Positions 26,097 to 35,721 of a stretch of 35,982 nt of DNA are shown piece by piece (within the stretch, counting starts at the first letter, position 1; every line of letters starts with the position of its first letter). Under the pieces are notes generated by a model. It did not search any database. It was not told where the DNA came from and was given only the letters and a program-made list of their open reading frames with translations. The DNA is from Chara braunii. Taxonomy: Eukaryota; Streptophyta; Charophyceae; Charales; Characeae. The translations under genes were made by a program, and so were the position numbers. The stretch is taken from contig BFEA01000013.1 of the NCBI GenBank assembly GCA_003427395.1, positions 1,589,979 to 1,625,960 of the forward strand, given 5' to 3'.

Positions 26097-27114
26097 TGCA
26101 AGGAACATGAATGTGGACGAAGCACAGAAATCCAAATTGCAAAATCACACTGACGTCCAAGTAGTCAAAGCAAAAGCAGATAGCACAATGGAACCGAGTA
26201 ACCATCCATTTGAGAACGATACAGAAGAATCGTGTGTCCAAGCCCAATCGGGCATTACCAACAGCATAACCCAATATAGCTCTCTCCCTTGAATGGCGCC
26301 AGGCGCCCTACCTACTCTACAACCTATCACTACAACTACAACATGGAAGCATCTAGACAACTTGACGACCAGCGAGTGATGACGTCAACACCAATGCCGA
26401 CCTCCTCTCCACCAGGTACGTCTCTCTCTTCACCCTCACTCTCCCTTGTTATCCCACACAACGCCCTTCACCTTCAAAGAACCACCTTCGCCCTTCACCT
26501 CCTCTGTGCCCACAAGCAGCCCGGCTATGGCCGCCAGCGCCCTGCGCCCAGGCTGCGCTCTACCGCTTAGCGCCAGCCTGCCTTCACCTAGCCTAGCGCA
26601 GCGCAGCACACTCGCAATGCAGCAGCGTGCCGGCCTTGCTCGCAATGGCCAAGATCCCTGCCCACTCGCCCTCTCTGCCTATATGCCAGTGGTGCGTGTG
26701 GGCGGCCTCCCTTGAGCCTGCGCCTGGGCCCCAGTACCTGTACCCAGGCCCAATGCGGTTGGGGTCCACGCAGTACAGTTGTACCTCCTTCATCCAGGCC
26801 TGCGTCCAGATTCAGATAGTGGACCAGTTTCCCATTGGCATTTTCGGCCTCTATTTCCAGTGTGCAATGTCGGCCTCACGTTTATGTGCCCAGGGCCTAA
26901 CCAACTCAAAAGGGCCCTGGTCCTTCTGCATTTGCAGAGATCCGGTACTCGGTGCAGTCCAACCAACTGGCGTGCGGCAACTGTATGGACCCCACTTCGT
27001 GAAATGTTTGAACAGAGGGCTCTCGTTGATTTGCTGGCCCGCATTCACTTAGGGCGGGCATGGCCCATAACATGTACACCACGGCAAGGCCCCTTTGAGG
27101 GCTCAATCCTCACA
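26097..27114 (-). mobile_element. Element C 3' LTR
   Basis: 1018 bp, TG...CA ends on both strands (TGCAAGGAAC at left, tcctcaCA at right). It differs from the other LTR by scattered substitutions, a short change near 26233 (cgtgtgtccaagccc here), and lack of about 20 nt near 27060. ORFs seen here are repeated in the other LTR and carry no domain. Confidence 0.93.
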
Positions 27115-27127
27115 TTCCATCCTCCTT
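27115..27127 (-). promoter_or_regulatory. Element C polypurine tract
   Basis: The minus strand reads AAGGAGGATGGAA directly before TGTGAGGATTG, the LTR start. It is in the standard place for plus-strand priming. Confidence 0.85.
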
Positions 27128-27174
27128 AGCTTCGAAAGTCCTCTGAGATGCTTACTTCGCAGGTGCCTTCCCTT

Positions 27175-29217
27175 TTAACATTCTCTCATATTCTGCCCCA
27201 CTTGAGGAGCTGTGTCCATCAGTTCCTCTCTGGTGAACCACCGATCTTCTTTTGGATCCGTATGATGCCTGAATCTGACGCGATATTCTCTCTTGGGTTT
27301 GGGAGGTCTTCCTCGATCCAGCGGCTTTGGAACAGGCAAGTCTCTGTGATCCATAATGTCGTCGATGTCCACTTGTCCATCCATGGTTGGGGGCAACATC
27401 GATTTTCTTGAAGGGAATTGATGAGTCTCAGCGAAAGGTGCAAGCTTTGAGGCATGAAAGACAGGGTGAGTGCGCAGATGACCAGGGATACGGATAACAT
27501 ACGTAGGACCATCCATCTCATCCCCAACGATGTCCAGAACTTCCCAGGGACCAAAATACTGAGTCATTAGTTTTCGAGAGACACCGAATTCCTGTCCTAG
27601 CTCACTAGCCTTGATCCAGACACGTTCCCCTACCTGAAATGAGGACTGTCGCAGATGTTTGTTCCGAGAAGCAATCATTGCTTGTTGAGCTTTCCTGATG
27701 TGCTCGACAACTTGCTGTAGCAACTTCTCATACTGCACACCATACTCAAGTGTGCCCGGAGTTGTAGAGGATCGATTTTCAGGTAGGAGGAAGTCCAAAG
27801 CTGATCTAGGCTTCCATCCCAAGTGCAGCGGATGAGGACTAACGTCGGTACTGCTGTGTACAGCGTTGTTGTACAGGCTGGCGATGAGAGGCAACTTCTC
27901 ATCCCAGTCATCCTGGTTGGGCTTGATGTAATGCCTCAACAGGTGTTGTACAACTCTGTTCATTTGCTCGGCCTGTCCGTTGGCTTCGGGATGATTCCCT
28001 GAAGTCATCTGAAGTTGACTGCCCATCTGTTCAGCAGGCTTCTTCCACAGCTCACTTGTGAAACGGACATCTCTGTCACTAACGATTGACTTTGGTAGTC
28101 CAAAATCACGCACCCAGTTGTCCAAAAACAACTTGATCACGTGTTCAGTCCTTGCGGTCTCTGGCATGGCAATTAGTCTAGAGTACTTGGTGAATCGGTC
28201 TATGATGACAAAGATGTGCCTCTTGCCATTCCTACTGGTCACCAGGGTGTCCATGAAGTCCACGGAAACACTCTGTCCCGGACCAGCGGGGATAGGTAAA
28301 GGCTTCAACAACGCATGCGGTGCTTGAGTTCGCGGTTTGTCCCGTTGACAGACCTGACAGGTCTCCACATACTTCTTTGCATCTTCTAGCATTTCGGGCC
28401 ACCAAAATCGTTGTACTAGATTGGCACTCGTCTTTTTGTAGCCAAAGTGTCCGGTTGCGTCATGACATTCTCCTAAGAATAAACTACGCAGACGTTCACT
28501 AGATGGAACAACTAACCTTTTAAATCCGACCTTATCAAGAAAGAGAAGCCCGTCCACCATCACAAACTCATCTTTTGTGGCCTTGTCTTTTGCCTGAAGT
28601 TTGCGTATGATGTCCATCGTGACAGGGTCTTCCTGATAGGCTCCCACCAGCGATTGAGTTAGTTCTTCAGATACACCAAACTCAGAAACTAGCGCCCCTA
28701 GGTAGTCTGCCCTACGTGATAGCGCATCTGCAACCTTGTCGTTCTCTCCCTTCAGATACTCTAGCTTGAAGTCATACTGATCTATGACCTCAATCCAGCG
28801 CTTGAGTGCATCAGAAAGAGTCGGTTGAGTCTTGATCCATTTAAGGGTTTGATGGTCAGTTCTCAAATAGAAAAACCGTCCCAACAGAAAGTGCCTCCAA
28901 TGGACAAGTGCTTTGTAGAGCGCATAGAGTTCCCTTTCATAGGTGGACTTTGCCAGTTTCTTAGATGGCATCTTTTTGCTCATATACTCAATCGGTCTCA
29001 ACTTCTTCCCATCCTGCTGAGCCAGCACTGCGCCAATGCCGTATTGGCTTGCGTCAGTGGTTACAATGAATGGCTTCTGAGGATCGGGCACCATGAGAAC
29101 CTCATGATTCATGAGTGCATGCTTCAATCGTTTGAAAGCAGCCTCGCACTCATCACTCCAGTCCCACGGCGTGTCAAGTCGANGGCTTCTGAGGATCGGG
29201 CACCATGAGAACCTCAT
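27175..29217 (-). CDS. pol: Element C pol: RNase H, integrase and chromodomain-like tail
   Basis: 680 codons, the longest frame in the window. After a short lead joined through the N at 29183, it holds RNase H (VTTDASQYGIG, YERELYAL, RTDHQTLKW), the linker KGENDKVADALSRR, the integrase zinc domain (LGECHDATGHFG, CQVCQRDK), then the core with SVDFMDTL (first Asp), IVSDRD (second Asp) and, 36 residues later, GQAEQMNR with Glu. So D, D and E are all present, unlike A, B and D. The C-terminal domain (FGPWEVLD, HPVFHASKLAP) leads to a chromodomain-like end (DIDDIMDH, YRVRFRH, DRWFTREEL). It integrates element DNA. The true start lies upstream in RT; the ATG reported here is not a real start. Confidence 0.9.
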   Translation of the reverse strand: MRFSWCPILRSXRLDTPWDWSDECEAAFKRLKHALMNHEVLMVPDPQKPFIVTTDASQYGIGAVLAQQDGKKLRPIEYMSKKMPSKKLAKSTYERELYALYKALVHWRHFLLGRFFYLRTDHQTLKWIKTQPTLSDALKRWIEVIDQYDFKLEYLKGENDKVADALSRRADYLGALVSEFGVSEELTQSLVGAYQEDPVTMDIIRKLQAKDKATKDEFVMVDGLLFLDKVGFKRLVVPSSERLRSLFLGECHDATGHFGYKKTSANLVQRFWWPEMLEDAKKYVETCQVCQRDKPRTQAPHALLKPLPIPAGPGQSVSVDFMDTLVTSRNGKRHIFVIIDRFTKYSRLIAMPETARTEHVIKLFLDNWVRDFGLPKSIVSDRDVRFTSELWKKPAEQMGSQLQMTSGNHPEANGQAEQMNRVVQHLLRHYIKPNQDDWDEKLPLIASLYNNAVHSSTDVSPHPLHLGWKPRSALDFLLPENRSSTTPGTLEYGVQYEKLLQQVVEHIRKAQQAMIASRNKHLRQSSFQVGERVWIKASELGQEFGVSRKLMTQYFGPWEVLDIVGDEMDGPTYVIRIPGHLRTHPVFHASKLAPFAETHQFPSRKSMLPPTMDGQVDIDDIMDHRDLPVPKPLDRGRPPKPKREYRVRFRHHTDPKEDRWFTREELMDTAPQVGQNMREC

Positions 29218-29294
29218 GATTCATGAGTGCATGCTTCAATCGTTTGAAAGCAGCCTCGCACTCATCACTCCAGTCCCACGGCGTGTCAAGTCGA
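29072..29294. repeat. 111-bp exact duplication around the N at 29183
   Basis: 29072-29182 and 29184-29294 are the same sequence separated by one N. This is the pattern of two contig ends joined without merging their overlap. It shifts the pol frame, so the frame break at this point is likely artificial. Confidence 0.92.
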
Positions 29295-29560
29295 GTTAGA
29301 TCAGTTAAAGGAGAGGCGGTTGTGGCATAGTTCTTCACGAAGTTTCTATAGTAGTCGCACATTCCTAAGAAAGATCTGACCTCAGTAACAGTCTGAGGTT
29401 GTGGCCAGTCCCTGATACTAGCCACCTTCGCATCTTCCGGCCTAATACCTTCCGCGGATACTTCATGACCCAAGTATAAGATCTTAGTGCGTCCGAACTC
29501 ACATTTCTCTAGGTTGACCTTCATGACCCAAGTATAAGATCTTAGTGCGTCCGAACTCAC
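29174..29560 (-). pseudogene. pol: Element C RT thumb/connection
   Basis: Contains [33 protein letters not shown] and EVRSFLGMCDYYRNF. It is out of frame with the RT palm because of the 58-bp duplication at its start, and out of frame with the 680-codon frame because of the N-associated duplication at its end. If both duplications were artefacts, these segments would form one frame. Confidence 0.85.
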
Positions 29561-29576
29561 ATTTCTCTAGGTTGAC
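29461..29576. repeat. 58-bp tandem duplication in element C RT
   Basis: 29461-29518 and 29519-29576 are direct repeats without an N. The 58-bp length shifts the RT frame by one, splitting the RT into the frames 29174-29560 and 29499-30080. Confidence 0.92.
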
Positions 29577-30080
29577 CTTATACTTGTGCTGTCGCACGAG
29601 CGAAAGTACAGTCTCAACGTGCTGTGCATGCTCCTCGACAGACTTACTAAAGATAAGAATATCGTCAAGGTAGACGATGACAAACTTATCTAAGTGGTCA
29701 TGGAAGATCCTATTCATGGCATGTTGGAATGTACCCGGCGCATTGCAAAGGCCAAAGGGCATCACTACAAACTCATACAGACTGTATCTGGTCTGAAAAG
29801 CAGTCTTGTGCTGATCCTCAGGTCTTATTGCGATCTGATGGTAGCCGGACTTACATCCCTGCACCCTATCCAATAGGTCGTCTATGCGAGGTAGAGGTTC
29901 TGCGTTCTTCACTGCGATGGCATTGAGGCCTCTGTAATCAATGCACATCCTCAATGTACCCCCCTTCTTCGGTACAAATAGCACTGAAGATCCGAAGGGG
30001 GAAGTACTCGGCCGGATCAATCCCTTTTCTGTCAGCTCTTTTAGTTGTCGCCGAAGTTCATCCAACTCGGTCGGAGCCAT
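29499..30080 (-). pseudogene. pol: Element C RT fingers and palm, motif A deleted
   Basis: 193 codons: [41 protein letters not shown] then directly [12 protein letters not shown]. Relatives have about eight residues between GC and KSGYH that include FSKIDL, with the first catalytic Asp of RT (motif A). That segment is absent at about 29845-29860, in frame. Motif B ([13 protein letters not shown]) and [10 protein letters not shown] are intact. RT activity should be lost without motif A. Confidence 0.9.
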
Positions 30081-30865
30081 CCTATAGATCCTTCCCTTTG
30101 GGGTTTACTCCCTGGAATGATTTCTATGGCGTGGACAACCTCCCTATCGACGACTCCTGTGGGCTCTGTGAACAGATCAATGAACTTAGCAACGACGTGT
30201 TCTATCTCTGGGGGTGTTTTAACGGCCTCCCCTTTCTCAGAGACATACACTAGGTACATACCCTCCTCTTGGTTCTGTTTATAGTAGTTGTAGAACGCTG
30301 ATGCACACAAGCAGCCATAGGCAACCTCAAGGTAGTACATTCCTAACAACATGTCAAATGGTAAGTCGTCGCTAACCAGGAACGAAATCTTATGATCAAG
30401 TTCCCCTCCTCCATAGGAGAAAGTACAGACTACATCCTTGACATAGTCTGTGACTACCATGCGCTCCTTATTGGCCAAAGTAGATGCTACAGGTCTACTA
30501 AGGTGTTGTACCCTGTCCTGTAGGTGCAGCCTTTCCAAGTAGTCACGACTTATGTAATTCTGTGTGGAGCCGATGTCTATGAAGGCACCACATTTGCGGT
30601 CTCCTACAGCAACTTCCACAATGAAATGTTCCCCTCTAGGACCTCTTCTTAGTGCCACCCAAGATTCGCAAGGGTCCTTGCTTGACCACTCACTTTCTAA
30701 ATCTTCTAAGGCATCAGACACATCCAACGTACAGAGTATAGTTTGGTCTGGATGAGTCTGCAGGGTGACTAAAGAGTCATTAGCTATGGCCTGCTCATGA
30801 AGTGGGGAGGGTATCTGGCCCACTTCACCATGAGTAGAAGCAGCTAAAACTTCCACCGGCCTCAC
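30041..30865 (-). pseudogene. pol: Element C protease and linker to RT
   Basis: 274 codons. The active-site region at about 30563-30582 reads AFIDIGSTQNYIS: Asp and Gly are kept but the middle residue is Ile instead of Ser/Thr. LPFDMLLGMYYLEVA is the C-terminal signature (relatives have Asp-Trp where Tyr-Tyr occurs). The end carries [17 protein letters not shown]-like RT lead-in, then goes out of frame near 30095, where RT continues in the next frame ([11 protein letters not shown]). Confidence 0.82.
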
Positions 30866-31242
30866 ATGTTTCCCGAGCTAGACGCCTGGGAAGAAGGTAC
30901 CCCTACCTTAGGGGGTATCTTCTGCGTGACCTTTGCATTCTTGCACTTGTACTGGGTGTGTCCGTATTCACCATAGTTGATGCAAGCACCATGCATTCTA
31001 CGGTCCCGCCACACTTCTTGATCAAGACCTGCCTTGACCAAATCAGCAACTTTGGTCTGGTTGGAGGCGGCCTGCCCTCGACTCTTTTGATGGACCTTCC
31101 CTCGACCACCTGCCTTAGTCTTTGCTACTACGGCGAGGGTGCTACCCTCAGCGGTTTCCTCGCCGTCGTACTCTGTGCTGTCCAACAGGTCTGAAAGCTC
31201 CTCGATCTCAGTTTGGGTCCCATCAGACTCAACCATCATCAA
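30862..31242 (-). pseudogene. gag: Element C gag C-terminus with altered zinc knuckle
   Basis: 126 codons, acidic then Lys/Arg-rich. At 30943-30984 the knuckle reads C-INYGEYG-H-TQYK-C: spacing fits CX2CX4HX4C but the second Cys is Tyr. Zinc binding should be weakened or lost. The frame differs from the gag N-terminal frame, and no capsid core lies between them. Confidence 0.8.
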
Positions 31243-31831
31243 TCGACTCCCCTTCTTCTTCCACTCCTAAACTGTTCTTCAATACTTTCATTTGGTCAGA
31301 CATGGCTGACTCATCCAAACCCTCTAATGCAACTTTGTCTGCCTCTAACGTATCAAGCCTGGCTGTTCTATTTTTGATCTCCTTTTCTCTGTCGGTAGCT
31401 TGCTTCAGTTCCCTCTCTAACCGAGCGCGGATCCTTTTGACTTGCTGGAGCTCTTGTAGCTCCCTACCGCGTGGGGTCAACGGGCTGAACTGCGAGCCCG
31501 CCATTTGACTTGTGGACTGACCAGAACCTACTGATCCGGAAGTACCCGGGGATCCAAGGGGCATCCCCAACTGAGTCCCAGACGAGGATGCAGCAGAGGA
31601 TGCTGCTGCGGAAGCCATTGCTGCTGCTCTGGCTGATGCTGCAGCCCGTTCCCTAGCTGCGGCATTTGCTGCCTCCCTGGCTGCTGCAAGAGCATGGGCT
31701 CTGCGTTCGGCACGAAGCCGTCTTTCGTCTCCCGATTGTAAGGTCTGAAACACGTGCGGGACCCTAAGTGATCTCGAACGTGTTAGTCTCGCATCGTCAA
31801 CTCCACCCTCATCAGTGTATGACCCGCTCAT
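31229..31831 (-). pseudogene. gag: Element C gag N-terminus (Ala-rich and coiled-coil)
   Basis: 200 codons starting MSGSYTDEGG, a plausible true start because the primer-binding site and leader precede it. Residues 35-80 are Arg/Ala-rich helix, 81-115 Ser/Gly-rich, and 120-180 a charged coiled coil (ELQQVKRIRARLERELKQAT). The frame ends within the start of the next gag frame. The capsid domain, usually some 200 residues, is not present in either frame, so I infer an internal deletion. Confidence 0.75.
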
Positions 31832-33118
31832 TAGTTAGGCAAACACTATCTGCACTACAACCCCCTGCTGTAGTCCTACCACAGCATGTGTCTGACCGAC
31901 ACCTAATTTTCTAAAAATAAATGTGTCCGGCAGGTTCCCTACTCAACCGATCAAGTGGCATCCTACAACATTCACAAAAGACTGTGAACATAATTTAGTT
32001 GCATCGTGATTAGTTCACTTACAGAAGTTTTGCATAGAACTGGCTAGGGTAGTTTACAACAGTCCTAAACTAAAATAGTCTGTGAGGTGTTAGCAGTCTG
32101 TCAACCAACTAATCAAAAAATAAAACTAAAATATGTTGCAGATATATGAATAGTGGATATAGTTGTGTTTACAGTTGAGCACCAATTAGAACCTACCCTC
32201 CCCTCAATCCAACATACCGAAGAGCATCTTTGAGCAGCAGTGTCTTCGTGTGTAATGTCGGCCCACCCCTGTGCCCCAAGTCATTGCCGAACAAGCCAGC
32301 CCATCCACTCTTATTTACCCTCGTACAGAACGAGCCTTACAACCCGGTTTGATCTGGCTGATCACGAGGGATTTAAGGAGAGCCCCCATCTCCTCAGGAA
32401 TTATTTAACGTCGCAGACAGGACGACGATCACAGCCAGTATCAACACCGAGTCCCCAACCAGAAATATTTATAGACGGTTTGGTAAGCGTCTCTTATGGG
32501 CTGGCACCCCCGGCACGACTTCTATAGCGCAGCAAAGTGCCAAAATGGACAAGCAGCCATCGCATGCGTGACCTACTCCCATTGGGTTGGCATGGTGACC
32601 GTGACCCAAGTGCTTCGACCAGGGCCCTTCAGAGGCACCGCCCTTTCTCCTTCCAGTATGCTTCCGGGAAGATTGTCGTCTCTCAAGGTAGAGCGCTCAC
32701 GACACCTCACCAAAATAGAGGACTCTCAAGTTGGACTCACTTCCTCGCGTTAAGAAGACATTGAGAGGGTAGATAAGGTAAGGGAACAACGTACCTGGAG
32801 ATAGCTGCCCCCAACCACAGATTTCTCACCAATTAAGCTGAGTGTGCATTTGATGACCGGTCGTAGCCTCGGTACCACCCACAACGCAATGCAGTGCCAC
32901 CTCAGCTAAATGCCGCATCAGCATGCTCTCGTCACCAATCATATATTCCGCTGTAACCACGGCATAGCATGCCGTATAGCCTTCCGGCGCACACCTCTCT
33001 ACCCAAGTCGTGCGCCTAATGTTGGCCTGACGTCACAAGAACCAACTGCGAAGAAGCATCGTCAACGCACCAAGTCTGTATAACGCCAGCACACCAAGGT
33101 AAGTGGCGAATCGAACCA
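31832..33118 (-). other. Element C 5' leader; no gene seen
   Basis: About 1.3 kb between primer-binding site and gag, unusually long. AT-rich at 31850-32160, otherwise mixed. The plus-strand frames here (60-95 codons) show no domain. No long structure was noted. Confidence 0.7.
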
Positions 33119-33130
33119 GATCCGATACCA
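33105..33130 (-). promoter_or_regulatory. Element C primer-binding site with extended tRNA complementarity
   Basis: The minus strand reads TGGTATCGGATC (33119-33130), then tggttcgattcgcc. The initiator tRNA-Met site is TGGTATCAGAGC, so two bases differ. The following ggttcgatt resembles the antisense T-arm of that tRNA with one base missing. It lies 3 nt from the LTR edge (33134). Confidence 0.82.
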
Positions 33131-33133
33131 AAA

Positions 33134-34176
33134 TGCAAGGAACATGAATGTGGACGAAGCACAGAAATCCAAATTGCAAAATCACACTGACGTCCAAGTA
33201 GTCAAAGCAAGAGCAGATAGCACAATGGAACCGAGTAACCATCCATTTGAGAACGATACAGAAGAATCGTGAGTCAATGTCCAACCCCAATCGGGCAACA
33301 CCAACAGCATAACCCAATGTAGCTCTCTCCCTTGAATGGCGCCAGGCGCCCTACCTACTCTACAGCCTATCACTACAACTACAGCATGGAAGCATCCAGA
33401 CAACTTGACGACCAGTGAGTGATGACGTCAACACCAATGCCGACCTCCTCTCCACCAGGTACGTCTCTCTCTTCACCCTCACTCTCCCTTGTTATCCCAC
33501 ACAGCGCCCTTCACTTCCGAAGAACCACCTTCGCCCTTCACCTCCTCTGTGCCCACAGGCAGCCCGGCTATGGCCACCAGCGCCCTGCGCCCAGGCTGCG
33601 CTCTACCGCTTAGCGCCAGCCAGCCTTCACCTAGCCTAGCGCAGCACAGCACACTCGCAATGCAGCAGCGTGCCGGCCTTGCTCGCAATGGCCAAGATCC
33701 CTGCCCACTCGCCCTCTCTGCCTATATGCCAGTGTTGCGTGTGGGCGGCCTCCCTTGAGCCTGCGCCTGGGCCCCAGTACCTGTACCCAGGCCCAATGCG
33801 GTTGGGGCCCACGCAGTACAGTTGTGCCTCCTTCATCCAGGCCTGCGTCCAGATTCAGATAGTGGACCAGTTTCCCATTGGCATTTTCGGCCTCTATTTC
33901 CAGTATGCGATGTCGGCCTCACGTTTATGTGCCCAGGGCCTAACCAAGTCAAAAGGGCCCTGGTCCTTCTGCATTTGCAGAGATCCGGTACTCGGTGCAG
34001 TCCAACCAACTGGCGTGCGGCAACTGTATGGGCCCCACTTCGTGAAATGTTTGAACAGAGGGCTCTCGTTGATTTGCTGGCCCGCCTTCACTTAGGGCGG
34101 GCACAATGCTTGCTGGGGGCCTTGGCCCAGAACATGTACACCACGGCAAGGCCCCTTTGAGGGCTCAATCTTCACA
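33134..34176 (-). mobile_element. Element C 5' LTR
   Basis: 1043 bp, paired with 26097-27114, outer end followed by CATT. It carries about 20 nt near 34105 (cacaatgcttgctggggg region) that the 3' LTR lacks. Confidence 0.93.
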
Positions 34177-34642
34177 CATTTGTTCCCCCTTTGTTTTTTC
34201 TTCCTGTCTTTTCTTTTTTTTTTCTTTTTTTTCAAAAAGGGCGACGACCCTGGGAAATCATCATTTAACTGACCAGCCCCAGGTATTTCAGAATTATTTG
34301 AGTCTGTTCATCTGATTGTATCTGGATTTGAACTTCAGTCTGTATTTCAACACTTCATGGGTGTACCAACTGAGCTAGGCCTGTTGACTTTTTCTTCATT
34401 TACTGTTGAGAAGGGTTGAATGGTTGGAATATGAAATAGGCCAGTTTGGACTGCTGAGTGCTAGCTAAGGAAGAGAAGTCATTCTGAAATGGGAGCTGTG
34501 CAAACATCGCTATGAAACAGATCTTAATCCGGTCATTGGTTTTTCCATCGAGTTGTGAGGACGGCTCCGTTGTCCTTCCTTTTTTCTCAGTGCCTGTGTG
34601 CTTTGCAAATGTACACAGATATCCCTGCTGTTTTTGTATATA
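34177..34642 (-). repeat. tRNA-like sequence with Pol III A and B boxes (SINE-like)
   Basis: On the minus strand, TAGCTCAGTTGG (34366-34377) matches the tRNA A box TRGCNNAGYNGG exactly. GTTCAAATC (34325-34333) matches the B box GWTCRANNC, 32 nt apart, a tRNA-like spacing. Acceptor and T-stem arms do not pair, so it is not a working tRNA but may be a tRNA-derived SINE head. The rest of this span has T-rich runs and no gene. Confidence 0.65.
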
Positions 34643-34645
34643 ATT

Positions 34646-34743
<98 letters not shown>

Positions 34744-34775
34744 CTGAAGGAAAAGTATGCACGTAATTTGTACTT
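34643..34775. repeat. CT-microsatellite-bearing repeat, copy 2
   Basis: Same core as copy 1 at 24953-25076: attacagaactctctct, a CT tract (about 34652-34736), then a right flank ending tatgcacgtaatttgtactt. The adjoining sequence is different, which sets the limits of the repeat. Confidence 0.88.
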
Positions 34776-35255
34776 CCTGGTATATAATGAAAGACTCAGT
34801 GAGGTGTAGCCTCAGTTGGCCCGAATGAAATGTAAGCTCAGCAATTGATAGTGGCTCCATTGAATTTGATGAGAGTGTTGAGAGGGTGCACTGGCAATTT
34901 TGCCGCCCTCTTAATCACTGAGCTCATTTTCTGCTACGCTTGTGATCCAGTCAACAGAGAACCCTTTAGCTCGGTGTGCGGAACGTCATTGGTGGAAGAT
35001 GCTGCAATGCTGCTAACAATGTCTCTCTCCTCTTGAGTCTGTTATGGTGAACAGGGGTAGTGAGTGGGGAACACCTTCAATCACTGTTAATCTTGTCAAG
35101 CAATTTGATCCCATCGTGCATTAGGCCCAAGTGGCCTGCATGGGACTCGAACCTGAGATGTGACTGAATAATTTTTCACTGTGATTAGGGCAGGAGTTGA
35201 ACCTGGGACCACTCAGGTTAGGGTGGGTGCTAGAATGAAGCTCAATATGTCTAAG
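34776..35255 (-). other. Two tRNA B-box-like segments; no gene seen
   Basis: On the minus strand, GTTCGAGTC lies at 35144-35152 and GTTCAACTC at 35194-35202, each within longer tRNA T-arm-like context (caggttcgagtccc, ccaggttcaactcc). No A box is clear. Single B boxes are expected by chance, so the weight is in the longer match. Confidence 0.45.
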
Positions 35256-35721
35256 TAATCCAAACGGGTACACAACTTGATCCGCACAGGGGAAGCAAGA
35301 AAAAGGAACCTTAACTCGGGATGTCTCGCAAGTTTAAGCTTTGTCTATGTGTTCCTTTTCCCATTTCCTGCCGATTTTGTGTAGGCTCATTGGGGTGTCC
35401 AGATAGGTCTAGTTGTTTCACTGCTTGCAGTGGACTCTTGCTAAGACTCGTCATCACCGTCTCACCCTCGCCTTTAAACCACCAGTACATAATCCAAACG
35501 GATACAAAACTTGGTCCACAAAGGGGAAGTCAGAAAAAGGGGCCTTAACTCGGGATGTCTCACAAGTTTAAGATTTGTCTATGTGTTCCTTTTCCCATTT
35601 CCTGCCGATTTGTGTAGGCTCATTGGGGTGTCCAGATAGGTCTAGTTGTTTCACTGCTTGCAGTGGTCTCTTGCTAAGACTCGTCGTCACCGTCTCACCC
35701 TCGCCTTTAAACCACCAGTAC
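35256..35721. repeat. 234-bp tandem duplication
   Basis: Units 35256-35489 and 35490-35721 match closely, starting taatccaaacggrtac and ending accagtac, with scattered substitutions. Open frames inside are repeated with the units and have no domain. Confidence 0.92.

Larger units (their letters stand above)
26097..34176 (-). mobile_element. Element C: best-preserved Ty3/gypsy chromovirus, with TSD
   Basis: LTRs 26097-27114 and 33134-34176 flank gag, protease, RT, RNase H, integrase and chromodomain-like end on the minus strand, total about 8.1 kb. CATT immediately flanks both outer ends (26093-26096 and 34177-34180), a 4-bp target-site duplication. The LTRs are nearly identical by eye, so insertion is fairly recent compared with B. 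It is still defective: RT motif A is deleted, Gag capsid is missing and several frames shift. The 112-bp duplication at the N (29183) may be an assembly artefact. Confidence 0.94.

Noticed and set aside
26627-27052. 141-codon frame, repeated at 33670-34095
   Set aside because: It is repeated only because it lies in the two LTRs of element C; no domain and no selection beyond LTR identity is visible.
31528-31713. Minus-strand Gln/Pro-rich frame
   Set aside because: Out-of-frame shadow of the Ala-rich element C gag N-terminus.
34325-34377. Functional tRNA gene
   Set aside because: A and B boxes are good, but acceptor and T stems do not pair.
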